From NCBI RefSeq assembly GCF_018614035.1, contig NZ_JAGGPA010000001.1, forward strand, positions 1 to 64,000: DNA of 64,000 nt, in the 5' to 3' direction. This DNA comes from Streptomyces sp. ISL-96. Lineage in GTDB: Bacteria > Actinomycetota > Actinomycetes > Streptomycetales > Streptomycetaceae. A program made the translations under genes and the position numbers. The notes beneath the pieces were generated by a model, which searched no databases, was not told the origin of the DNA, and saw only the letters and a list, made by a program, of their open reading frames with translations. Of this stretch, positions 1 through 9,638 are shown one piece after another (position 1 is the first letter of the stretch; every line of letters begins with the position of its first letter).

Positions 1-37
1 CGCGAAGTCCGGGCCTAGACGAACCGCCTGAGCGGGC

Positions 38-976
38 CTAGACGTCGCCTTCCCGCTCAGCGAGAAAGCGTTCGAATTCGAGGCCGATTTCGTCGGCCGA
101 CGGCAGATCGACCGGCTCGGCGACCAGATTGCCCCGCGTCGCCGCACCCGCCACCGCGTCGTACTGGTGCTCAAGGCCCCGCACGAGCGAGACGAGCTCC
201 TCGTCACCCTCACCGACCTGCCGGTCGATCTCGTCCTGCGTACGCCTGGCCTCCGTACGCAGCGAATGCGCGACGGCCGGCAGCACCAGTCCGGTCGCCG
301 CCGTGATCGCCTCCAGGACGGTCAGCGCAGCGTCGGGGTACGAGGAACGCGCGACGTAGTGCGGCACGTGCGCCGCGACACCGAGCACGTCGTGCCCCGA
401 TTCCTCGAGCCGGAACTCGATCAGGGACTCCGCACTGCCCGGCACCTGCGCCTCGTCGAAGGGGCTGCGGTGACCCGGCATGAGGTCGGTGCGGTTGCCG
501 TGCGGGGTGATGCCGACCGGGCGCGTGTGTGGGACGCCCATCGGGATGCCGTGGAAGTTCACCGACAGGCGCACACCGAGCCGCTCGACGATCTGCCGTA
601 CGGCAAGTGCGAACCGCTCCCACTCCACATCCGGCTCGGGTCCCGAGAGCAGCAGGAAGGGCGCTCCGGTCGCGTCCTGGACGAGCCGGACGTCGATCTC
701 GGGAGCCTCGTACTCGGCCCACTTGTCGCGCCGGAACGTCAGGAGCGGACGGCGGGCGCGGTAGTCCACCAGCCTGTCGTGGTCGAAGCGGGCCACGACC
801 TGGTTCGGCAGCGTGTCCAGCAGCTTCGAGACGATCTGATCGCCGGTCTCACCCGCGTCGATGTAGCCGTCGAAGTGGTAGAGCATGACCAGTCCGGCCG
901 ATTCCTGCGCGAGCGCCATGTCGACGACGGCGAGGCCCTTCGGCTCCCACTCATACAAATCCTGCGGATCAAGCAC
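38..976 (-). CDS. PAC2 family protein
   Basis: A 312-residue PAC2-family protein (proteasome-assembly-chaperone-like fold). In actinobacteria this family is usually of unknown function and cytoplasmic. No signal peptide or membrane segment is visible. Typical PAC2 stretches are the N-terminal part with FDGYIDAG and the central [14 protein letters not shown]. The C-terminal quarter is charged and helical. The GTG at 976 was chosen because GGAGGAG lies 8 nt upstream; the open frame runs further but has no better site. The gene lies downstream of rpsA on the same strand, separated by a strong terminator hairpin, so it is probably transcribed on its own. Family assignment is firm; the cellular role is not known from sequence. 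Confidence 0.85.
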   Translation of the reverse strand: MLDPQDLYEWEPKGLAVVDMALAQESAGLVMLYHFDGYIDAGETGDQIVSKLLDTLPNQVVARFDHDRLVDYRARRPLLTFRRDKWAEYEAPEIDVRLVQDATGAPFLLLSGPEPDVEWERFALAVRQIVERLGVRLSVNFHGIPMGVPHTRPVGITPHGNRTDLMPGHRSPFDEAQVPGSAESLIEFRLEESGHDVLGVAAHVPHYVARSSYPDAALTVLEAITAATGLVLPAVAHSLRTEARRTQDEIDRQVGEGDEELVSLVRGLEHQYDAVAGAATRGNLVAEPVDLPSADEIGLEFERFLAEREGDV

Positions 977-1169
977 GATTACCGCTCCTCCTCGTGTTCC
1001 TACGGAAGAACGTGCCGTGCTGCGCGGGCATTCCCGGCCAGCGCCCCTTCTCCTGCAGCGCTTCCGGCCGTGCCCGGGAAGCGTCTTAAGCGAGCACGCG
1101 CGCGTGGCACCGGTGTTGGTGAACACCTCTGCGTGGCGCAGAAAGCTACGGCGGCTGGGTCTGAAATGA

Positions 1170-1205
1170 GTAAGGCCCGCTCCCCCATTGGGGAGCGGGC
1201 CTTAC
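1170..1205 (-). terminator. Strong hairpin terminator after rpsA
   Basis: A perfect 16-bp stem closed by a 4-nt CATT loop (arms 1170-1185 and 1190-1205) lies 32 bp beyond the rpsA stop. There is no long T tract, as is usual for actinobacterial terminators. It separates rpsA from the PAC2 gene. Confidence 0.85.
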
Positions 1206-1237
1206 AATCAGCCAGTTACCAGCTGGAGGTCAGAGCG

Positions 1238-2755
1238 TCAGCTCTGGCCGCCCGCCAGCTTCTCGCGGAGCGCGGCCAGGGCCTCGTCCGACGCCAGGGC
1301 GCCGGAGTTGTCCGCCGACTCCGAGGAGTACGAGCCGCCGCCACCAGCGCCGCCGGAGGCAGCCGGGGCGCCGGCGGCCGGGGCAGCAGCACCCTCGGCA
1401 GCGGCGGCCTCGTCGGCCTCGCGGGACTTGATGACCTGGGCCTGGTGCTGCTCGAAGCGCTGCTGCGCCTCGGCGTACTGGCCCTCCCACGCCTCGCGCT
1501 GGGTCTCGAAGCCCTCGAGCCAGTCGTTGGTCTCGGGGTCGAAGCCCTCGGGGTAGATGTAGTTCCCCTGGTCGTCGTACGACGCGGCCATGCCGTACAG
1601 CGTCGGGTCGAACTCGACCGAGGCCGGGTCGGCACCGAAGGCCTCGTTGGCCTGCTTCAGCGAGAGGCTGATGCGGCGACGCTCGAGGTCGATGTCGATG
1701 ACCTTGACGAAGATCTCGTCGTTGACCTGGACGACCTGCTCCGGGATCTCCACGTGGCGCTCGGCCAGCTCGGAGATGTGGACCAGACCCTCGATGCCCT
1801 CGTCGACGCGCACGAACGCACCGAACGGAACGAGCTTCGTGACCTTACCGGGAACGACCTGCCCGATCTGGTGCGTACGGGCGAACTGCTGCCACGGGTC
1901 TTCCTGCGTCGCCTTGAGCGACAGCGAGACGCGCTCGCGGTCCATGTCGACGTCGAGGACCTCGACGGTGACTTCCTGGCCGACCTCGACAACCTCGGAG
2001 GGGTGGTCGATGTGCTTCCAGGAGAGCTCGGAGACGTGCACGAGACCGTCGACGCCACCGAGGTCCACGAACGCACCGAAGTTGACGATCGAGGAGACGA
2101 CGCCGGAGCGGACCTGGCCCTTCTGCAGGGTCGTGAGGAAGGTCTGACGGACCTCGCTCTGGGTCTGCTCGAGCCAGGCACGGCGGGACAGGACCACGTT
2201 GTTGCGGTTCTTGTCCAGCTCGATGATCTTGGCCTCGAGCTCCTTGCCCACGTAGGGCTGGAGGTCGCGGACACGGCGCATCTCGACGAGGGAAGCCGGC
2301 AGGAAGCCACGGAGGCCGATGTCGAGGATGAGACCACCCTTGACCACCTCGATGACGGTGCCGGTGACGATGCCGTCCTCTTCCTTGATCTTCTCGATCG
2401 TGCCCCAGGCGCGCTCGTACTGTGCGCGCTTCTTGGACAGGATGAGGCGACCTTCCTTGTCCTCCTTCTGGAGAACAAGGGCTTCGATCTCGTCGCCGAC
2501 CTTGACGACCTCATTGGGGTCGACGTCGTGCTTGATCGAAAGCTCGCGGGAGGGGATGACGCCTTCGGTCTTGTAACCGATGTCGAGGAGAACCTCGTCC
2601 CGGTCGACCTTCACGATGACGCCGTCGACGATGTCGCCGTCGTTGAAGTACTTGATCGTCTCGTCGATCGCGGCGAGGAATGCTTCCTCGTCACCGATGT
2701 CGTTGACCGCAACCTGCGGGGTGGTGGAAGCGGTGGTCTCGGTGCTGCTCGTCAT
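1238..2755 (-). CDS. rpsA: 30S ribosomal protein S1
   Basis: Ribosomal protein S1 (505 residues) binds mRNA on the 30S subunit and promotes initiation. Four S1 RNA-binding repeats are visible, at about residues 40-108, 126-193, 212-280 and 297-366. The third and fourth carry the classic GAFV and GLVHxSEL signatures. The C-terminal 110 residues are an Ala/Gly/Glu-rich disordered tail. Four S1 domains instead of the six of E. coli is normal for actinobacteria. The start is the ATG at 2755, with GGAG about 10 nt upstream. A consensus vegetative promoter lies about 200 nt upstream, giving a long untranslated leader, and a strong hairpin follows the stop. Confidence 0.98.
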   Translation of the reverse strand: MTSSTETTASTTPQVAVNDIGDEEAFLAAIDETIKYFNDGDIVDGVIVKVDRDEVLLDIGYKTEGVIPSRELSIKHDVDPNEVVKVGDEIEALVLQKEDKEGRLILSKKRAQYERAWGTIEKIKEEDGIVTGTVIEVVKGGLILDIGLRGFLPASLVEMRRVRDLQPYVGKELEAKIIELDKNRNNVVLSRRAWLEQTQSEVRQTFLTTLQKGQVRSGVVSSIVNFGAFVDLGGVDGLVHVSELSWKHIDHPSEVVEVGQEVTVEVLDVDMDRERVSLSLKATQEDPWQQFARTHQIGQVVPGKVTKLVPFGAFVRVDEGIEGLVHISELAERHVEIPEQVVQVNDEIFVKVIDIDLERRRISLSLKQANEAFGADPASVEFDPTLYGMAASYDDQGNYIYPEGFDPETNDWLEGFETQREAWEGQYAEAQQRFEQHQAQVIKSREADEAAAAEGAAAPAAGAPAASGGAGGGGSYSSESADNSGALASDEALAALREKLAGGQS

Positions 2756-2953
2756 GTGGGTAAGGGCTCCGGTACGGACAGTAAGTCGTAGGTACTGCTA
2801 CGCCGGGAGCCCGTATCGGCACCTGCTGAAGCCGGGCAGCCTAGGAGGCGCGATCCCGGACAACGGAAAACGCCTCGACAACCGAGGGGACATACAACCG
2901 GTGCAAGCGCAGCCTGCTCTGTCTGAGGTGCGCAGGCTCGCAGCGCAACTTGT

Positions 2954-2982
2954 AGCATACGGGGGCAGCCGGGCAGGGTCAA
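2954..2982 (-). promoter_or_regulatory. Vegetative (HrdB-type) promoter of rpsA with long leader
   Basis: On the minus strand TTGACC (2977-2982) and TATGCT (2954-2959) are separated by exactly 17 nt, close to the sigma-HrdB consensus. Initiation would be near 2947, leaving a leader of about 190 nt before the rpsA ATG. The rest of the 362-bp gap 2756-3117 holds this leader and the short upstream region of the divergent methyltransferase gene. No other gene is supported there. Confidence 0.75.
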
Positions 2983-3117
2983 TGCGCGAAGGCGCACACC
3001 CGGGGCGGAACGCCCCATACCCGGCACAACTAAGGTTTGGCGAGGCCACAACGGCCGCACCGCACTCTGCAGCTACAGGTTCGAGCGGAGCCTACGCAGA
3101 CGAGACAGACGGGCGCA

Positions 3118-3975
3118 ATGAGCCAGAGCAAAGACGCCACAGAGGCTTTCGAGACCCTCGACACCTACGTCCAGGACGACACGGATGAGGGGCAGGCGAC
3201 CCGGCGTGAGGCCGGAGAGGCCGAGAGCAGCCGGGCGAGCCGGGGCTGGTGGGACCGGAACGCGGACGAGTACCAGAGCGAGCACGGAGCGTTCCTCGGT
3301 GACGACCGTTTCGTGTGGGGCCCGGAAGGGCTGGACGAGGCGGAGGCGGGTCTCCTGGGGCCTGCGGCGTCCCTGAAGGGACTCGACGTTCTGGAGATCG
3401 GCGCCGGCGCCGCGCAGTGCTCGCGCTGGCTCGCCGCGCAGGGCGCCCGCCCCGTGGCCATGGACCTCTCCCACCGGCAGCTCCAGCACGCACTGCGGAT
3501 CGGCGGTGACGTCCCCCTGGTACAGGCGGACGCGGGAACGCTCCCCTTCAGGGACGCCTCCTTCGACCTGGCGTGCTCGGCGTACGGCGCGGTGCCGTTC
3601 GTCGCCGACCCGGTGGAGGTTTTCCGAGAGGTACGGCGTGTCCTGCGGCCCGGCGGCCGGTGGGTCTTCTCCGTCACGCATCCCATCCGCTGGGCGTTCC
3701 CCGACGAGCCCGGTCCCGAGGGGCTGTCTGTTTCCGCCTCCTACTTCGACCGCACGCCATACGTCGAACAGGACGACCAGGGGCACGCCGTCTACGTGGA
3801 GCACCACAGAACGATCGGGGACCGTGTACGGGACGTGGTGGCGGGCGGCTTCCGTCTGATCGACCTCGTAGAGCCGGAATGGCCCTCCTGGAACACGCAG
3901 GAGTGGGGCGGCTGGTCCCCGTTGCGCGGGAATCTGATCCCGGGAACGGCGATTTTCGTGTGCGTACGAGACTAG
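3118..3975 (+). CDS. Class I SAM-dependent methyltransferase
   Basis: A 285-residue soluble methyltransferase with a Rossmann SAM-binding fold. Motif I is LEIGAGAA at residues 92-99, followed by the acidic strand end in VAMDLS and a post-motif around LPFRDASFDLA. The methyl acceptor cannot be read from sequence. The ATG at 3118 was preferred over an in-frame upstream start at 3037, because the segment before it is low-complexity, Arg/Gln-rich and unlike the family. The first 40 residues are acidic and probably disordered. The stop is 4 bp before the GTG of the hrpB-like gene, so the two are probably co-transcribed. It is divergent from rpsA. Confidence 0.85.
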   Translation: MSQSKDATEAFETLDTYVQDDTDEGQATRREAGEAESSRASRGWWDRNADEYQSEHGAFLGDDRFVWGPEGLDEAEAGLLGPAASLKGLDVLEIGAGAAQCSRWLAAQGARPVAMDLSHRQLQHALRIGGDVPLVQADAGTLPFRDASFDLACSAYGAVPFVADPVEVFREVRRVLRPGGRWVFSVTHPIRWAFPDEPGPEGLSVSASYFDRTPYVEQDDQGHAVYVEHHRTIGDRVRDVVAGGFRLIDLVEPEWPSWNTQEWGGWSPLRGNLIPGTAIFVCVRD

Positions 3976-3979
3976 GGGC

Positions 3980-6492
3980 GTGATCCGCACCGACGCCCTT
4001 GGGCAGCTTCCCGTACGCACCGCTGTGCCCGCACTGGAGCGCGCCCTGGACGCGCACGGGACCGCGGTGCTGTGCGCGCCGCCGGGGACGGGCAAGACGA
4101 CCCTGGTGCCACTGGTACTGGCCGGGCTGCTCGACGAGGGGCGGCCCGTGCGGAAGGTCGTCGTCGCGGAGCCGCGGCGGATCGCGGCACGGGCCGCCGC
4201 CCGGCGCATGGCGTGGCTGCTGGGCGAGAGCGTCGGGGGGCGCGTGGGCTTCACCGTGCGCGGGGAGCGCGTGGTGGGGCGCGACACGGTGGTGGAGGTC
4301 GTCACCACCGGCGTACTGCTGCAGCGCCTCCAGCGCGACCAGGAGCTCGCCGGCGTTGACGTCGTCATCCTCGACGAGTGTCATGAGCGGCACCTGGACG
4401 CGGACACCGTCGCCGCGTTCCTCCTCGACGTACGGGCCACTCTGCGGCCGGAGCTGCGGCTGCTCGCCGCCTCGGCGACGACGGACGCTCAGGGCTGGGC
4501 GCGGCTGCTGGGCGACGCGCCGGTGGTCGAGGCCGAGGGCGTCTCGCACCCCTTGGAGACCGTCTGGGCGCCGCCCGCACGTCCGGTGCGGCCGCCGCAC
4601 GGCATGCGGGTCGATCCGGCGCTGCTCACGCATGTCGCCGCCGTGGTGCGCAGGGCGCTCGCCGAGCGGGAGGGCGACGTCCTGTGCTTCCTGCCCGGCG
4701 TCGGGGAGATCGCGCGGGTGGCGGGCCAGCTGTCCGGGGTGGGCGCCGAGGTGCTCCAGGTGCACGGACGGGCGCCGGCCGCGGTGCAGGACGCGGTACT
4801 GGCCGGTTCCGCCGGTACGCGCAGGGTGGTGCTGGCGACCTCGGTGGCCGAGTCGAGCCTGACCGTGCCGGGTGTACGGGTCGTCGTGGACGCCGGGCTG
4901 GCGCGTGAGCCCCGCACCGACCATGCGCGGGGGCTGAGCGCCCTGACGACCGTACGAGCCTCACAGGCCGCCTCCCGGCAGCGTGCGGGGCGCGCCGGAC
5001 GGGAGGCTCCCGGTGCCGTCTACCGGTGCTGGGACCAGGCCGACGACGTACGGCTGGCCCGCTTCCCGTCCCCCGAGATCAAGGTCGCGGACCTGACGGC
5101 GTTCGCCCTCCAGGCGGCTTGCTGGGGCGACCCCGACGCGAGCGGTCTCGCCCTGCTGGATCCGCCGCCGGGTGGTGCGATGGCGGCGGCCCGTACGGTG
5201 CTGGCCGCCATCGGGGCGGTGGACGATTGTGGCCGTGCGACCGAAAGGGGTGTACGGATGGCACGCCTCGGCCTGCACCCCCGGCTCGCGCGGGCGCTCA
5301 TCGACGGCGCACGGGAGGTCGGCACGCGCCGGGCGGCGGAAGTGGTCGCCCTGCTGAGCGAGGAACCCCCGAGGGAGTACGGCGACGACCTGGCCGCGGC
5401 CTGGCGAGCGGCCCGCCGCGGCAACGACGCGTACGGGGCCCGCTGGCGTCAGGAGGCGAGGCGGCTGGCTTCGGCGGCGGGCGGTACTGGCGGTTCGGGC
5501 GGGGAAGACCCCAGCGGGGCGGGTGACGATGCCGCCGCCGGCCTCGTGGCGGCCCTTGCGTTTCCCGAGCGCGTCGCCAAGGCACGGGGCGAAGGCGCCT
5601 TCCTCATGGCCTCCGGGACGGGGGCGGAACTCACCGACGGGTCCCGGCTGCGCAGCGCGCCGTGGCTGGCGGTCGCCGTCGCCGACCGTCCCGTCCATGC
5701 CGTCTCCGCGCGCGTGCGCTTGGCCGCCGTCATCGACGAGGACACCGCCCGGCTGGCCGCCGAGCACCTGCTTGTCTCCGGCGAAGAAGTGCGCTGGGAG
5801 GACGGGGACGTCGTCGCGCGGCATGTGCACCGCCTCGGTGCGGTCGAGCTGACCGTACGGACGCTCAAAAAGCCGGATACGGAACGTGTACGGGAAGCGC
5901 TGCTGGACGGGCTGCGACGCGAGGGCCTGGGGCTGCTGCGCGTGACGCGCGGGCGCTGCGGGAGCGTCTGGCCTTCCTGCACAGGGTGCTGGGTGCGCCA
6001 TGGCCGGACGTGTCCGACGCGGCGCTCACGGAACGTACCGACGAATGGCTGGAGCCGGAGCTGTCACGGGCACGCCGGCGGGCCGACCTGGGCCGGATCG
6101 AGGCGGGACAGGCGCTGAACCGGCTCCTGCCGTGGGCGACCGGTGACGCGGCGCGGCTGGACGAGCTGGCGCCGGAGCGGATCGAGGTGCCGAGCGGGTC
6201 GCGGGTCCGGGTGGAGTACGGCGGGGAGCAGCCCGTACTCGCGGTGAAGCTTCAGGAGATGTTCGGGCTGGCCGAGACGCCGCGCGTGGCCGGGGTGCCG
6301 GTGCTGGTGCACCTGCTGTCGCCGGCGGGGCGCCCAGCGGCCGTCACCGCCGATCTGGCGTCCTTCTGGCAGGGCGGCTACCGCGCGGTGCGGGCGGAGC
6401 TGCGCGGCCGCTACCCGAAGCACCCGTGGCCGGAGGACCCGGCGGCGGCTGTGCCGACGAGGTACACGAAGGCACGTCTCGGGCGAAGCTGA
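3980..6492 (+). pseudogene. hrpB: ATP-dependent RNA helicase HrpB, interrupted by a frameshift
   Basis: A DEAH/RHA-type helicase of the HrpB family. Motifs in frame: Walker A APPGTGKT (residues 33-40), motif II DECH (132-135), motif III SAT, and motif VI QRAGRAGR. The reading frame breaks near 5945, about codon 656. From there the original frame runs through nonsense residues to a stop at 6118. The correct HrpB C-terminus (ALRERLAFLHRVLG onward, ending RYTKARLGRS) continues in another frame to 6492. The site, CTGCGCGTGACGCG, is explained by loss of 7 bases relative to an expected L-L-R-W-T-R-D-A-R-A-L. The helicase core stays intact; the HrpB-specific C-terminal domain would be lost. A sequencing error is equally possible. 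It starts at a GTG 4 bp after the methyltransferase stop. Confidence 0.85.
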
Positions 6493-6512
6493 GCCGGGCG
6501 GGAACGGCAGTG

Positions 6513-7517
6513 TCAGGCGCCGACGGGCTCCCGGCTGTCCCGTCCAAGGGGCTCCTCTTCGGCCGGGTCCGCCGGCCTGCGGCCCCGCGCCTCCAGGTAC
6601 AGGGCCAGGGCGAACAGGGCCCCGGCGAGGAAAACGAAGCCCCAGGGGAGGTACGACGTAAGCATCAGTACGGCGACCCGGTTGGTCTTGACGAGCTCGA
6701 CGGTGGAGTCGACGTAGTCCTGACGCATCTTCACGTGACCGGCGAAAGCGGTGACCTTGTCGCGACCGCCCAGCAGACTGCCGCCGCGCAGCTCCTCCCG
6801 GTGGATCTCCTCGCCGTTCACGGGAGCGCCCGTAACGGGGTCCACCCAGAACATCCGCCGGGTGGTGTACCAGCGTGTCGTGCCGGTCTGTTCCTCCAGC
6901 TTCGTCGCGTCGATCCCCGGCATGGGCATCTTCTTCGGGTACTTGACCTTCGTCCAGGGGATGGTCTGCTCGAAGTAGTAAATGTCCATTCCACGGAACG
7001 TCCGCTCGCCCTTGTAGTGGATCGGGGCGGAGGTGCGCGTCTGTGCGTCGAAGTACTCGTAGTCGCGCTTCTCCGTGAGAAAGGGCCACTTGAATTCGAT
7101 GCCCTCGCGCCTGACCCGGTCGCCGTCGACCATCTCGCCGGTGGCGTGCACGGGGGCCTGGCTGTGGGCGTCGAAGATGTAGCGCTCGGGAATGGCCGAA
7201 ACCATCTTGCCGTCGGGACCCTGGACGTACGAGAGCGAGTCCCAGACGACCACGTCGCGGCCCGCGCTCCGCTCGATCTTCTCGGACTCCTCGACGTTGC
7301 CCTTGAGGGTCTGGACGATGGTGACTTTCTCGACCTTCTTCGCCTTCATGGAGCTGTACTCGAGAAGCGTCGCGGGCTTCGCCTCCAGCACCATCTCCTG
7401 GTACTGGCCGGCCGGGATCTTGGCGAGGCGCGGGAAGGCGTACCAGCGCAGCAGCGGTGACAGGGCGGCGAAGAAGACCGCGAAGGCGAGCAGGACGAGG
7501 CTGGCTTTACGGCGCAC
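6513..7517 (-). CDS. DUF3068 (PorA-like) membrane-anchored protein
   Basis: A 334-residue DUF3068-family protein, known in actinobacteria as a cell-envelope family of unclear function. It has an N-terminal membrane segment (about residues 5-25, ASLVLLAFAVFFAALSPLL), a large outward-facing domain of about 270 residues, and a C-terminal transmembrane helix (about 292-315), followed by a short Arg/Glu-rich tail. The GTG at 7517 has GAGGGG 9 nt upstream and places the hydrophobic segment at the N-terminus. The frame is open for another 77 codons upstream, but that peptide is unlike the family. The ribosome binding site overlaps the end of the 45-codon gene upstream, so the two form an operon. Confidence 0.85.
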   Translation of the reverse strand: MRRKASLVLLAFAVFFAALSPLLRWYAFPRLAKIPAGQYQEMVLEAKPATLLEYSSMKAKKVEKVTIVQTLKGNVEESEKIERSAGRDVVVWDSLSYVQGPDGKMVSAIPERYIFDAHSQAPVHATGEMVDGDRVRREGIEFKWPFLTEKRDYEYFDAQTRTSAPIHYKGERTFRGMDIYYFEQTIPWTKVKYPKKMPMPGIDATKLEEQTGTTRWYTTRRMFWVDPVTGAPVNGEEIHREELRGGSLLGGRDKVTAFAGHVKMRQDYVDSTVELVKTNRVAVLMLTSYLPWGFVFLAGALFALALYLEARGRRPADPAEEEPLGRDSREPVGA

Positions 7518-7531
7518 GGCTTGCGGCCCCT

Positions 7532-7669
7532 CTACTTCTTCGGCCCGGGAACGGTCGTCAGCAGCGGCTTGGGCGAGGTCTCCCCCGGCGGGGCACCGAC
7601 GGCCGTGATGGTGAGGACGAGCGCGAGGGCGGCGGCCAGCCCGATGGCGGCTGCGACGAGAGCACGCAT
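7532..7669 (-). CDS. 45-residue membrane or secreted microprotein
   Basis: A short gene encoding 45 residues. It starts MRALVAAAIGLAAALALVLT, one hydrophobic helix or uncleaved signal, then a short Pro/Thr/Gly-rich tail ending VPGPKK. The ATG at 7669 has a near-perfect AGGAGG 4-9 nt upstream. The stop lies inside the ribosome binding site region of the DUF3068 gene, so translation of the two is probably coupled. It resembles a small actinobacterial family that I recall as SPW_0924, but that name is from memory. Its function is unknown; a role as a small partner of the DUF3068 membrane protein is an inference from the operon. Confidence 0.75.
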   Translation of the reverse strand: MRALVAAAIGLAAALALVLTITAVGAPPGETSPKPLLTTVPGPKK

Positions 7670-7778
7670 GCTCGGCCTCCTGGAGCTGATGCATCGTCAG
7701 GGCAATGGGAGGTGGCACCGTAGCAACGGAGCCGCGAGATGAGAACACGTCGCACTGACATGACGCATGCCGGCATGC

Positions 7779-7816
7779 CGCTGCCCCGTCCGGAACATGG
7801 CCCGGACGGGGCAGCG
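7779..7816. terminator. Hairpin terminator after the transglycosylase gene
   Basis: A 15-bp perfect GC-rich stem (7779-7793 with 7802-7816) with an 8-nt loop lies 25 bp beyond the stop of the transglycosylase gene and upstream of the microprotein/DUF3068 operon, all on the minus strand. Confidence 0.8.
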
Positions 7817-7841
7817 GCAGCAGCGCTGAGAGCAGCCGCGT

Positions 7842-9638
7842 TTACGCGGTGGGTGTGGCGGAGGGCGTGGGCGACGGATCGGCCGTCGGTGCGGTTGTCG
7901 CCGCGGTGACGGTCAGTTCGACAGTGAGGACCACGCCGTCGGCGGTCGTGAGACGCAGTGTGTACGTTCCCGCGATGCCGTCGGTGTAGATCTCCGGAAG
8001 CTTCAGCAGGCCGTTGGCGTCGGTCTTGAGAGCGGTCAGGGTACGGACCGTCTTGCCGTCGGCGTCCTTGAAGTACGGGCCCTTGTCGTTCTCTGCCCAG
8101 TTCTCCGGGGACGCGTCGGCGTCACCCGTGACCATCGTCGCGCTCACACCGACGCCCGCCGCGGCCTTGCCCTTGTACGTCGCCTTGACCTCGACCGCGT
8201 CGGCGAAGGAGCCGCCGGTCTCGGCCGTGAGCTCCTTGTCCGAGGTACGGGCCAGCGCGTCGGACTGCGGCGCGGGCGCCGGCTTGGCCTTGACGGTGGC
8301 GGTGAAGTCCGCGGCGGGGGCCGTGGTGCCGAGCGCCTTGGCGCGGACGATGAACCTGCCGGTCTGGCCACCCGCGCTGAGCGTGGGAGCGGTGGCGATG
8401 CCGTCGGTGCCGGTGCTGACGACGATGCGGGTCGCGGCGCCCGGGAAGCGCGCCGCTGTGTCGCCAACGATCTGGAACTGGACCCGGGAGCCCGCGACAA
8501 CCTTGCCCGCGGAAGTCTTGGCCCGTACCCGCAGCCGGTCGGCGAACCTCTCCCCCTCGGTGGCGGTCACGCTGGCGCTGCCGAGACGCTCCAGGGTGGT
8601 GACGGGCGCCTGGGGCGGAGGCGTTGTGGGGGGCGGCGTTGTGGGGGGAGGTGTCGTCGGGGGCGTAGTGCCGTCGCCCTCCGGCTCGCGGGGCGGCTTG
8701 GGCTTGACCGGCGGGGTGGGCTTGCCGGGGCCCGGTGTGTCGGGGCTGGACGGCGGGGGCGTCGTACCGGGAACGTCCGGGAGTCCCTTGCCGTTTCCGC
8801 TGTCGTGACTGTCGGGTTCGCCGCTGCCCGGCAGGACGCCGGAGCCGTCCGGCACCTCGTGGCTGTCGCGCCGGTAGTAGTCGAACCAGGACATGACCGT
8901 CCGCAGGTACTCCCGCGAGCGGTTGTAGCCGAGGATCGCCTGGTCGAGATCGCCCTGGACCGACAGGTCGCGGTTGTGGGCGCAGAGGTAGCGGCCGGCG
9001 GCGAGGGCCGCGTCGTAGATGTTGTTCGGGTCCTTCCGGCCGTCGCTGTTGCCGTCCTGCCCCCAGGTCGCCCAGGTGGACGGGATGAACTGCATCGGGC
9101 CGACGGCGCGGTCGTGCGTCGTATCGCCGTCGTACGCACCGTTGTCGGTGTCGGAGATGTTGGCGAAGCCGACGCCGTTGAGCTGCGGGCCGAGGATCGG
9201 CGTCAGCGTCGTGCCGCCGGCGTCGACGCGGCCGCCGCGTGCCTGGCCGGACTCGACCTTGCCGATGGCGGCGAGCAGCTGCCAGGGGAGACGGCAGCCG
9301 GGCGCGGAGTCCTTGACGGTCTCTTCCGCCCGCTTGTACGCGGCGAGGACCGTGGCGGGTATCCCCGACTCGGCCGGGCCCGTCACCACGGGAAGGTCTA
9401 TAGAAGTGCCCGGTTTGTTGGGTTTGTTCGGGGTGTTCAGGGGTGGAAGGTCGGTGAAGTACGGCGAGTTGCCCGTCACTGGGGTGCCGGGCGGCTCGGT
9501 CGCGTTCGCGGCTCTCTCGTCGGCGGGCGCCGAAGTGCTGCCCGGCGCCTGCGAGGCGGAGAGTGCTGCCACTACGAGCGCCGCCACCGTGGTGGCTGTC
9601 GCCCCCTTGCGCAGCCTGCGACCGAATTGCGCTGCCAT
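7842..9638 (-). CDS. Secreted lytic transglycosylase with Pro/Thr linker and Ig-like C-terminal repeats
   Basis: A 598-residue exported peptidoglycan hydrolase. An Arg/Lys-rich N-terminus and hydrophobic segment (about residues 7-30) form the signal peptide. The SLT transglycosylase domain (about 90-265) contains the catalytic Glu in IGKVESG (E129), then AVGPMQFIPSTWATWG and the YNRSREYLRTV end. A Pro/Gly/Thr linker with TTPPPTTPPP repeats (about 275-345) leads to two beta-rich Ig/invasin-like repeats (about 350-455 and 465-580), which probably help wall attachment or substrate reach. The ATG at 9638 has GGGAGGGG about 9 nt upstream and is preferred over an earlier in-frame TTG. Its substrate would be the glycan strand of peptidoglycan outside the membrane. 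Confidence 0.88.
   Translation of the reverse strand: MAAQFGRRLRKGATATTVAALVVAALSASQAPGSTSAPADERAANATEPPGTPVTGNSPYFTDLPPLNTPNKPNKPGTSIDLPVVTGPAESGIPATVLAAYKRAEETVKDSAPGCRLPWQLLAAIGKVESGQARGGRVDAGGTTLTPILGPQLNGVGFANISDTDNGAYDGDTTHDRAVGPMQFIPSTWATWGQDGNSDGRKDPNNIYDAALAAGRYLCAHNRDLSVQGDLDQAILGYNRSREYLRTVMSWFDYYRRDSHEVPDGSGVLPGSGEPDSHDSGNGKGLPDVPGTTPPPSSPDTPGPGKPTPPVKPKPPREPEGDGTTPPTTPPPTTPPPTTPPPQAPVTTLERLGSASVTATEGERFADRLRVRAKTSAGKVVAGSRVQFQIVGDTAARFPGAATRIVVSTGTDGIATAPTLSAGGQTGRFIVRAKALGTTAPAADFTATVKAKPAPAPQSDALARTSDKELTAETGGSFADAVEVKATYKGKAAAGVGVSATMVTGDADASPENWAENDKGPYFKDADGKTVRTLTALKTDANGLLKLPEIYTDGIAGTYTLRLTTADGVVLTVELTVTAATTAPTADPSPTPSATPTA

Noticed and set aside
11..43. Direct repeat GGGCCTAGAC (11-20 and 34-43) at the left edge
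   Set aside because: Only two short copies, one overlapping the PAC2 stop; not enough to claim an element.
167..2791. An 874-codon open frame on the plus strand opposite PAC2 and rpsA
   Set aside because: It is the GC-rich mirror of two well-supported genes, with no family match and no ribosome binding site.
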